Shown here: one piece after another, positions 1 to 5,244 of the stretch
Numbering within the stretch: the stretch's first letter is position 1
Layout: each line of letters begins with the position of its first letter
Assembly: GCA_041477795.1 (NCBI GenBank)
Contig: JBGOUY010000295.1
Span: 1 to 5,244 of the forward strand
Length of the DNA: 5,244 nucleotides
Source of the DNA: DATFMP01 sp041477795
GTDB taxonomy: Bacteria; SAR324; JACQKK01
Reading direction: 5' to 3'
Notes under the pieces: generated by a model
What the model saw: the letters and a program-made list of their open reading frames with translations, nothing else
The model's database searches: none
Told to the model about the DNA's origin: nothing
Program-made: the position numbers and the translations under genes

Positions 1-28
1 CGGCCCCTGCACCCGCTACAAATGGGGT

Positions 29-48
29 CAAGGGGGCTTGCTCCCTTG
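29..48 (-). other. Second hairpin near the left edge
   Basis: A 6-base inverted repeat, CAAGGG at 29-34 and CCCTTG at 43-48, has an 8-base loop. It lies nine bases beyond the stronger hairpin at 58-80. Together they make a double stem-loop after the dioxygenase gene. This could be a tandem terminator or a REP-like palindromic unit cut by the window edge. The rest of 1-107 has no recognisable gene. Confidence 0.3.
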
Positions 49-57
49 CGGAGGAGC

Positions 58-80
58 GCGAGGGGGCAGCGCCCCCTCGC
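58..80 (-). terminator. Perfect GC-rich hairpin downstream of the dioxygenase gene, possible terminator
   Basis: A perfect 10-base inverted repeat (58-67 and 71-80) encloses a 3-base loop. It begins 27 bases after the dioxygenase stop codon in the direction of transcription. The stem is nearly all G/C. No run of T follows on the minus strand, so this is not a classical intrinsic terminator. It may still act as a terminator or 3'-end stabiliser, or be part of a palindromic repeat element. Confidence 0.45.
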
Positions 81-107
81 ACCCGAAAACCAAGGCGGGT
101 CGCAGTA

Positions 108-902
108 CTAGCCGAAGCGGATGGCCGAGACGGCCACACCCAGCACCTCGCCCTGGAACACGCGCCGGCCGGCGTCGCTCCCGGCGGCACCGGCCACCAC
201 CAGCAGCGGCAGCAGGTGCTCCTCGCGCGGATGGCACTCGCGGCCCGAGGGCGCCTGGCTCCACCCCGCCAGGCGTGCCTCGCGCTGCGGGGCGGGCAGA
301 GCGACCGTTTCCACCAGCCAGTCAGCGAAGCGCCGCGAGTGCGGCAGCGCGGCCGGATGGCGGAAGGCGCGCATGTTGTGGAAGCTCATGCCGCTGCCGA
401 TCAGCAGCACGCCCTCCTCGCGCAGGGGCGCCAGCGCCTGTCCGATCGCCAGGTGCGCGGTGGGATCCAACCCGGCCTGCAGCGAGAGCTGCAGCGTGGG
501 CACGTCGGCGCGGGGGAAGCCCAGCAGCAGCGGCACGAACACGCCGTGGTCGAAGCCGCGCTCCGCATCCACGCCGGTGGCGATGCCGGCGGCCGCGAGC
601 AGCGCGGCAGCGCGTGCCGCCAGCTCCGGCGCGCCCGGCGCGGGCCAGCGCAGCGCATAGGTGTGGGGCGGGAAGCCATCGTAGTCGAACAGCAGCGGCG
701 GCTGGGCGCCCGTCTGCAGCGTGGGCAGCGGCTCCTCCCAGTGCGCCGAGATCACCAGCAGGGCGCGCGGCGGCTCGGGCAGCTCGGCCGGCCAGCCGCG
801 CAGCCACGCCGCCAGCGCGTGCCACTCGTCGGGTGGGTCCCAGTCCATGAAGAAGCAGGGGCCCCCGCCGTGCGGCAGGTAGATCGTCGGCTGGATCGGC
901 AT
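108..902 (-). CDS. DODA/LigB-type extradiol aromatic-ring-opening dioxygenase (YgiD-like)
   Basis: The gene encodes 264 residues, about the usual length for the DODA family of class III (LigB-type) extradiol dioxygenases, which includes E. coli YgiD and plant 4,5-DOPA dioxygenase. These cytoplasmic enzymes use a non-haem divalent metal to cleave catechol rings with O2; the substrate here cannot be read from sequence. Conserved His residues are all present: His11 in LPHGGGP near the start, His54 in ISAHW, His119 in FDHG, His175 in GSGMSFHN and His229 in EEHLLPL. From family knowledge His11, His54 and His229 are the likeliest metal ligands, with the others at or near the active site. ATG at 902 is chosen because family members begin a few residues before the LPHG motif; an in-frame GTG at 938 would add 12 atypical residues. 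Neither start has a clear Shine-Dalgarno site. The stop is TAG at 108-110. The gene lies 154 bases after the ClC gene. A decayed copy of its codons 33-97 lies at 2529-2723. Confidence 0.9.
   Translation of the reverse strand: MPIQPTIYLPHGGGPCFFMDWDPPDEWHALAAWLRGWPAELPEPPRALLVISAHWEEPLPTLQTGAQPPLLFDYDGFPPHTYALRWPAPGAPELAARAAALLAAAGIATGVDAERGFDHGVFVPLLLGFPRADVPTLQLSLQAGLDPTAHLAIGQALAPLREEGVLLIGSGMSFHNMRAFRHPAALPHSRRFADWLVETVALPAPQREARLAGWSQAPSGRECHPREEHLLPLLVVAGAAGSDAGRRVFQGEVLGVAVSAIRFG
611..805. repeat. Direct repeat, copy 1 (inside the dioxygenase gene; partner at 2529-2723)
   Basis: This is the parental copy of the 195-base direct repeat. The similarity stops sharply at both ends: before 611 and after 805 the aligned bases no longer match their counterparts below 2529 and above 2723. 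The two copies are in the same orientation and flank the whole ClC gene. No inverted repeats, target-site duplications or transposase remnants were seen at the boundaries, so the mechanism of duplication is not visible. Confidence 0.85.
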
Positions 903-1056
903 GGGAAACCCGCGAGGATATTTCGGCGTGCGCACCACAGGCTGAATGCGGCAAGGGCTGGCCGCAGGATCGCTACCGGCAGCGCCCGGCGTCAGCCAAG
1001 GAACCGTGCGACCGGAGACCGGAATGTGTCATGGTGTCCCTTGCCGCGGGCAACCT

Positions 1057-2442
1057 CTAACGCCCCCGCGTGCGCTCGTCGTCTAACTTGACCAGGCGGC
1101 GGCCTTCGAGCGTAAGCTCCCAGCCCACCCCGCGCTTCTGTAGCTCGGCCGTATAGATGGACTGCTTGCCCAACTGGTACGAGACCGCCGTGGCCAGCGC
1201 CGTCGCGAGGGCCAGCGGCAGCACAATGGCGTAGTCACCGGACAATTCGAAGGCCATCACGGCAGCCATCAACGGCGCGTGTGTCGTGGCCGCCGTCATG
1301 GCGGCCATGCCGACCAGCGCATATCCGCCGGGTGGGCCGATCCCGGGGCCAAATAACGCCTGCAGCGCCGCTCCGAACAGAAAGCCGATTCCGCCGCCGA
1401 GCAGGAGCGTCGGTGTGAATACGCCCCCCGGACTGCCCGAGGTCACGGAAGTGGTCGTGGCCACACACTTGGCCAGCAACAGCCAGGCCACGAATGCCAC
1501 GGAGAAGCGGGCGTCGAGCATCACATTGAGGGGCTCGTAGCCGTTCCCTGCAACCTCCGGCATCCCCACGACGATCGCTCCGGTCATTAGGCCCCCCAGG
1601 GCCGGCCGCCAGGGCAGAGGCAGCCAAGGGCGCCGAAACCAGGACTCCCCGAGTCTGAGCAGGCCCATGAAGCCATGAGCGCCCAGCGCCGCCAACACTC
1701 CCAGCACGGCAAAACCCACCAGCTCGGCAGGAGACCCAAGCGCGAAAACGCGCTGGCCGTAGATGGGCCCCGAACCGACCACCGCCCGGGTCAAGGCCGA
1801 AGCGATCACCGCCGCGATCATGGCCGGCGCCATCACGTCCAGCACCACCACGCCCACGACCACCTCGAGCACGAACAGCACGGCGGCAAACGGCGTGTTA
1901 TACGCCGCCGCGAAGCCGGCCGCCGACCCGGCGGCGATCAGGATGCGTCCGCGCTCGGCAGACAGCCCAAGCCGCTCGCGGAAGAACTGGCCCGCGGCCC
2001 CGCCGAACTGGATCAATGGGCCTTCCCGCCCGATCGATCCGCCTGTGGCGATCGCGCACCAGGAAGCCAGGGACTTGACCAGTGTGACGCGCATGGACAG
2101 CCGCGTCTGGCTCAGCACCACCGCCTCCATCACGTCTCCCACACCCCGTCCGCCGGGCCGGCGCGCGACCAGCAGCCCCAGACCGCCTGCGAGCAATCCG
2201 CCCAGGGCGGGCAGCAACAGTCGCTTCCACCAGGCGAGCTGGTGCATGGCGGCGACAACATCCGGTTGTCCGGTTGCGAAGCCCACGACCCATCCCAGGG
2301 TGCTACGAAATACGATCGCGAATGCGGCGGCAGACACGCCGACGAGGAGCAAGGCCAACATGAACCGGAGTCCAGAAGTCCAGCGCATCGCGGGCGGCGG
2401 CACTGGGCCTGCCGGCTGTGCGGGTGTCGTGGGCAGCTCCAT
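1057..2442 (-). CDS. ClC-family voltage-gated chloride channel / anion transporter, no CBS domains
   Basis: The 461-residue product is a polytopic inner-membrane protein of the ClC family, which moves Cl- or similar anions as a channel or as a Cl-/H+ exchanger. Hydrophobic helices run from about residue 25 to 425. The signature GREGP is at 138-142, with Glu140 matching the external gating glutamate (E148 of E. coli ClC-ec1). GSPGGVFTP at 336-344 is the second ion-pathway motif (GxFxP). Tyr430, in the SIYTAEL segment, matches the central tyrosine Y445. The first pathway motif is altered: GGRGVGD at 97-103 stands where ClC-ec1 has GGSGIPE. The internal proton glutamate E203 of ClC-ec1 aligns with Val194, just after Glu193. 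The protein ends about 30 residues after Tyr430, so there is no cytoplasmic CBS pair. ATG at 2442 is preceded by a weak AGG 8 bases upstream; Met19 (start at 2388) is an alternative. The stop is TAG at 1057-1059. Family assignment is firm; transport mode and ion selectivity are not known. Confidence 0.93.
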   Translation of the reverse strand: MELPTTPAQPAGPVPPPAMRWTSGLRFMLALLLVGVSAAAFAIVFRSTLGWVVGFATGQPDVVAAMHQLAWWKRLLLPALGGLLAGGLGLLVARRPGGRGVGDVMEAVVLSQTRLSMRVTLVKSLASWCAIATGGSIGREGPLIQFGGAAGQFFRERLGLSAERGRILIAAGSAAGFAAAYNTPFAAVLFVLEVVVGVVVLDVMAPAMIAAVIASALTRAVVGSGPIYGQRVFALGSPAELVGFAVLGVLAALGAHGFMGLLRLGESWFRRPWLPLPWRPALGGLMTGAIVVGMPEVAGNGYEPLNVMLDARFSVAFVAWLLLAKCVATTTSVTSGSPGGVFTPTLLLGGGIGFLFGAALQALFGPGIGPPGGYALVGMAAMTAATTHAPLMAAVMAFELSGDYAIVLPLALATALATAVSYQLGKQSIYTAELQKRGVGWELTLEGRRLVKLDDERTRGR

Positions 2443-2528
2443 CGCGCGAGCCTAGCACGGCTTCTTGGCGACAACCATGCAGCCCAACGCCGGGCCGCTC
2501 CCCGCCTGGTCGCAATGGCTCCGGGGCG

Positions 2529-2723
2529 CGCGGGCCGCCAGCTTCGGCGCGCCCGGCGCGGGCCAGCGCAGCGCATCGGTGTGGGGCGGGAAGCCATCGT
2601 AGCCGAACAGCAGCGGGGACTGTGCGCCCGTCTGCAGCGTGGGCAGCGGCTGCTCCCAGTGCGTCGAGATCACCCGCAGCGCGCGCGGCGGCTCGGGCAG
2701 CTCGGCCAGCCAGCCGCGCAGCC
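2529..2723 (-). pseudogene. Internal fragment of a second DODA-type dioxygenase gene (decayed duplicate)
   Basis: This stretch aligns without gaps to 611-805, codons 33-97 of the dioxygenase gene at 108-902, at a constant offset of 1918 bases. I count 12 mismatches in 195 bases (about 94% identity). Nine fall in eight codons and change the residue: P38L, L49R, A53T, E57Q, P68S (two bases), D73G, Y82D and E93K. Three are silent. Only four differences are at third codon positions, which suggests loss of purifying selection. The fragment keeps only the HW motif (His54); the N-terminal HGGGP and the FDHG, GSGMSFHN and EEHLLPL motifs are absent, so it cannot form the active site. It sits inside an open frame from GTG 2751 to TAG 2452-2454, but the codons outside 2529-2723 do not resemble a dioxygenase. 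It lies just upstream of the ClC gene on the same strand. A functional small protein is unlikely. Confidence 0.88.
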
Positions 2724-2786
2724 GCACCGGCCTGTTTGGGAACTGGGCCACGCCAGTCTGCCAGATGCCCTGGTATCAAACGGCGT

Positions 2787-2806
2787 TGTGTGACGGAGTG
2801 TGTGAC
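2787..2806. repeat. Short tandem direct repeat TGTGTGAC x2
   Basis: The octamer TGTGTGAC occurs at 2787-2794 and again at 2799-2806, a 12-base period, in the gap between the kinase and ClC genes. The second copy continues as TGTGACACC, giving a small palindrome-like end. It may be a protein-binding site ahead of the ClC gene or chance. The half-sites are direct, not inverted, so it is not a standard CRP/FNR box. Confidence 0.25.
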
Positions 2807-2896
2807 ACCCGTTGGCTGCAACAAGGGTTCGCAAGTCGCGAGGCGGAAGTGGCGATGCGGAAGGTCAAGCCGCGGGCAATTCGCCTTGGGTCCTCT

Positions 2897-2960
2897 GGAG
2901 GCGGTGGCCATCCCCGCCTCCCTTGCGTCCCCCACGCAGTCACACGCCTGGCACCGCCTC
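2897..2960 (-). terminator. Overlapping inverted repeats just after the kinase stop, possible transcript end
   Basis: GGAGGCGG at 2897-2904 can pair with CCGCCTCC at 2914-2921 (8 bases, 9-base loop). The overlapping GAGGCGGTG at 2898-2906 can instead pair with CACCGCCTC at 2952-2960 (9 bases, 45-base loop). The second pairing starts four bases after the kinase stop codon. The two pairings are mutually exclusive because they share one arm. No T tract follows on the minus strand, so calling this a terminator is tentative. Confidence 0.3.
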
Positions 2961-2963
2961 GCA

Positions 2964-5244
2964 TCAGGGTCGCACCGCGGGCGGAGAGTGCAGCACCTCC
3001 CGCACCTTGCTGAGCATTGCGTCCTTGGAAAAGGGTTTGTGAAGGAACGGATAGCTGCCTTCCAGAATTCCATGGTTGACGATGGAGTCGTCCGTATATC
3101 CCGACATGAACAGCACCCGGGACAGACCGAATTGCCTGACACCGTCGGAGACCTCCTTGCCACTCATACCCGGCATGATCACGTCCGAGACCAGCAGATC
3201 GATGCGTCCCTGATTCGCCTGGGCCAGCTCCAACGCGTGGCGGCCATTTCGCGCCGCAAGCACCTGGTAGCCTCCGGATGCGAGAATGCGGCGGGCTGCC
3301 TCGCGGACTTGCTCGTCGTCCTCCACCAGGAGGATCGTCTCGTTACCGCGCGGATGATCAGGCTTTTCTGCCGCCAGCACCTCTTGGCGGGTGGTTGACT
3401 CGACCAGCGGAAAGTAGACCTTGAAGCACGTACCCTTGCCGAGCTCGCTGTACACGTAGACCAGGCCCGCCATCTGTTTGACGATGCCGTAGACTGTGGA
3501 CAAGCCGAGTCCGGTGCCCTTGCCGACCGGCTTCGTGGTGAAGAAGGGCTCAAAGATGCGGCGTTGTGTCTCCTCGTCCATGCCCGTTCCTGTGTCCGTG
3601 ACGGCGAGCATCACGTAGTCTCCCGGGATTACCTCCAGGTGTGACTTCACGTAGTTCTCATCCAGGTGCGTTCGGGCGGTTTCCATCGTCAGCGTCCCGC
3701 CTGTCGGCATGGCATCGCGCGCGTTGACGGTCAGGTTCATGATGATCTGCTCGATCTGGCTCTCGTCGGCGCGGATGGAGCCGAGGCGCGCTCCCAGCTT
3801 TGTGCGCAGATTGATGTCCTCCCCGATCACCCGCTGCAGCATTTTCTCCAGGTTCGACACGATCCGATTGAGGTCGAGCACCTTCATTTCGAGCAATTGC
3901 CGGCGACTGAAAGCCAGCAGTTGCCGGGTCAAGGCCGCCGCCCTCCCGGTGGCGTCCAGGATGGTCTGAATGTCGTTTCTCGCTGGATGGTCCGCTACCA
4001 ATTGGTCCAGCGCCAGTTCCCCGTAGCTGGACATCACCGCCAGCATATTGTTGAAGTCGTGGGCGATCCCCCCGGCCAGCCGGCCGATCGACTCCATGCG
4101 CTGGGACGTGGATAGCTGCCGCTCCAGCAGCTTGCGGTCTGTGATCTCGTGGGCCACCACGAGCACGAGCCGCTCGTTCCCGTGGCTGGACGTGAGTGGC
4201 ATGAACCAGATCTCGAACGTGCGCGGAGTGCCCCCGCGCTCGCCGATTACCACGTCCAGGTGCCGGCTGGGCTTGCCACTCTGCAGGGCCAGCGCGCTTT
4301 GGTCATGCAGCCAGGTGCGGGACGGTTCTGGAATCAGCGCTAGGTCATGGTGCCGCAGACCCAGCACCTGCTCGGGTGCCATGCCCTGTGCTTGCGCCAT
4401 GCGACGGTTGACCACCTGAAAGCGCAACGATTCGTCCAGCACATAGACCATCAGCGGGAGCTCGTCGAAGGCGGACTGCAGCAGCCACTGTTGTCTGCGC
4501 AGCTCCCCCTGTGCATTTTTCTGGGCTGTGATGTCGATGCGCAGACAAACGGTGCCCCCGTTGGCCATCCTGCGGTCGCGCAGCAGCAGCCAGTGGCCAT
4601 CGTTGAGCTGCACCTCTATTCCGCGACCCTGAGGGTCACGAAATTCATCGAGGCGCCGCTGAACGTACGCCTCGACATCCTCAGTCGGCGTGACCACGGT
4701 GCCCACGCCTGCGCGGATAAGCTCCTCGAATGTCATGCCGGCGTGGAACTGGTCGCGGATCGATTCAAACATGCTGAGCACCTGCTCGTTCCACAGCACC
4801 AGCCGCTCGTCGGGATCGAACAGCCAAAAGCCGCACCACATGCCGTCCATGGCTGCCTCGAGCCGTTCCCCCGCCAGCCGGGCCGCACCCTCCGCGGTCT
4901 TGCGCTGGGTGACGTCGATCAGGGTGACCTGGTTAGCGAGTCGGCCTTCCCATTCCACGCGCCGGGCCAGCACTTCCACCCAGACCGGCGTGCCATTCCG
5001 GTGCAGCATCTTCAGCTCGTATCGCTCCGGGGTCGGCTCTCCCCGCAGACGGGCCGCGGTCAGTTCTCTCAGCCGTTCCCTCTCCTCCGGGGCCTGAAAC
5101 GCTTCGAAATCCTTCAGCGCCAGCATCTCCTCCGCGGCGTTGAAGCCGAACATGCGCACGGCAGCCGGATTCACGAATACCGGCCGCCGCTCCTGAAACA
5201 CCATGATCGCTTCAATGGAACCTTCCACGAGGTCCCGGTAGCGC
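2964..5244 (-). CDS. Hybrid sensor histidine kinase (PAS-PAS-PAS-HisKA-HATPase-REC), 5' end outside window
   Basis: This is the C-terminal part of a hybrid two-component sensor kinase. Residues are numbered from the GTG codon at 5228. That codon is probably internal, because the frame stays open to 5244 and the five codons before it read RYRDL, which continues a typical PAS entry helix. PAS 1 spans about 1-108, PAS 2 about 117-236 (PAS_7-like) and PAS 3 about 245-366; none shows a LOV-type flavin cysteine motif. The HisKA domain has the phosphoacceptor His390 in GGIAHDFNN. The HATPase domain has the N box NLTVNARDA (Asn502), the G1 box DTGTGM (545-550), FEPFFTTK (559-566) and the G2 box GKGTGLGLS (569-577). 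The receiver domain (about 631-745) has acidic Asp637/Asp638, phosphoacceptor Asp682, Ser709 and Lys731. No transmembrane segment lies in the visible part. The expected role is autophosphorylation at His390 and transfer to Asp682, then probably via a phosphotransfer protein to a regulator not in this window. The stop is TGA at 2964-2966. The signal and target are unknown. Confidence 0.93.
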   Translation of the reverse strand, partial: RYRDLVEGSIEAIMVFQERRPVFVNPAAVRMFGFNAAEEMLALKDFEAFQAPEERERLRELTAARLRGEPTPERYELKMLHRNGTPVWVEVLARRVEWEGRLANQVTLIDVTQRKTAEGAARLAGERLEAAMDGMWCGFWLFDPDERLVLWNEQVLSMFESIRDQFHAGMTFEELIRAGVGTVVTPTEDVEAYVQRRLDEFRDPQGRGIEVQLNDGHWLLLRDRRMANGGTVCLRIDITAQKNAQGELRRQQWLLQSAFDELPLMVYVLDESLRFQVVNRRMAQAQGMAPEQVLGLRHHDLALIPEPSRTWLHDQSALALQSGKPSRHLDVVIGERGGTPRTFEIWFMPLTSSHGNERLVLVVAHEITDRKLLERQLSTSQRMESIGRLAGGIAHDFNNMLAVMSSYGELALDQLVADHPARNDIQTILDATGRAAALTRQLLAFSRRQLLEMKVLDLNRIVSNLEKMLQRVIGEDINLRTKLGARLGSIRADESQIEQIIMNLTVNARDAMPTGGTLTMETARTHLDENYVKSHLEVIPGDYVMLAVTDTGTGMDEETQRRIFEPFFTTKPVGKGTGLGLSTVYGIVKQMAGLVYVYSELGKGTCFKVYFPLVESTTRQEVLAAEKPDHPRGNETILLVEDDEQVREAARRILASGGYQVLAARNGRHALELAQANQGRIDLLVSDVIMPGMSGKEVSDGVRQFGLSRVLFMSGYTDDSIVNHGILEGSYPFLHKPFSKDAMLSKVREVLHSPPAVRP

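Larger units (their letters stand above)
2443..2963. other. 521-base region between the kinase and ClC genes
   Basis: No intact gene is supported here. From right to left it holds the inverted repeats after the kinase stop (2897-2960), the direct octamers (2787-2806), the dioxygenase gene fragment (2529-2723) and an 86-base leader (2443-2528) before the ClC start. Any ClC promoter should lie here, but I found no convincing -35/-10 pair. The only candidate near the start is TG-C-TAGGCT on the minus strand (about 2450-2458), a poor extended -10 without a -35 at normal spacing. The segment 2724-2896 shows no coding similarity that I recognise. Confidence 0.6.

Noticed and set aside
903..938. Longer dioxygenase start at GTG 938
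   Set aside because: The extra 12 residues do not match the family N-terminus, which normally begins a few residues before the LPHG motif. There is no Shine-Dalgarno site before the GTG.
1041..1053. Small palindrome TTGCC-GCG-GGCAA just after the ClC stop as a terminator
   Set aside because: Five base pairs with a 3-base loop and no T run is too weak to support a terminator call.
38..1091. Long plus-strand open frames opposite the dioxygenase gene (38-850, 121-660, 216-1091)
   Set aside because: Their products are Arg/Ala/Pro-rich, low in complexity and match no family. They mirror a clear minus-strand gene, as expected in GC-rich DNA.
2450..2475. ClC promoter from TTGTCG and TAGGCT on the minus strand
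   Set aside because: The spacing between the hexamers is 14 bases, too short, and the -10 matches the consensus poorly. It would also give a nearly leaderless transcript.
1675..2793. Plus-strand open frame of 372 codons opposite the ClC gene and the gap
   Set aside because: The product is rich in His, Gln and Arg with no domain, and it is antisense to a well-supported membrane protein. Its similarity to the 216-1091 frame comes only from the dioxygenase direct repeat.
2776..2964. 62-codon minus-strand frame starting in a TGATG overlap with the kinase stop
   Set aside because: The overlap looks like translational coupling, but the product is Arg/Pro/Gly-rich without any recognisable motif and no ribosome site stands out. 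It is probably chance.
2303..3398. Open frames on both strands covering the gap and the kinase 3' end (2303-3163 minus, 2418-3398 plus)
   Set aside because: They overlap supported genes out of frame, lack motifs and have shadow-type composition.
5226..5228. GTG at 5228 as the true start of the kinase
   Set aside because: The frame stays open to the window edge, and the preceding codons (RYRDL) continue a typical PAS-domain beginning, so the codon is most likely an internal valine.

Overview
The window is GC-rich bacterial DNA. The gene families and codon use fit a proteobacterium, perhaps a beta- or gammaproteobacterium. That placement is inference: no rRNA or other phylogenetic marker is present. 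All three recognisable genes lie on the minus strand, so the window reads right to left. No tRNA, rRNA, CRISPR array, transposase or phage gene was seen.

The right half (2964-5244) is the 3' part of a hybrid sensor histidine kinase gene. Its visible order is PAS - PAS - PAS - HisKA - HATPase - receiver. The reading frame is still open at the window edge, so the true start lies beyond 5244. All phosphorelay residues are present (His390, the N and G boxes, receiver Asp682). The kinase is followed by a 521-base gap (2443-2963), which holds short inverted and direct repeats and a decayed gene fragment. Next is a complete ClC-family chloride channel/transporter of 461 residues (1057-2442) without CBS domains. 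After a further 154 bases comes a complete DODA/LigB-type extradiol dioxygenase of 264 residues, related to E. coli YgiD (108-902). Two GC-rich hairpins follow it at the left edge.

The most notable feature is the gene fragment at 2529-2723. It is an ungapped 195-base copy of the inside of the dioxygenase gene (611-805). By hand count it has 12 differences, about 94% identity. It lies on the same strand but on the other side of the ClC gene, so ClC is flanked by directly repeated dioxygenase sequence. Nine of the 12 differences change the protein, and both ends of the gene are missing, so it is read as a dead remnant of a duplication or rearrangement.

Nothing links the three genes into one pathway. 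The ClC protein should move anions across the inner membrane, the dioxygenase should be a cytoplasmic non-haem metal enzyme, and the kinase should sense an unknown signal. I found no convincing evidence of a new multi-gene system; apart from the duplication the region looks ordinary.
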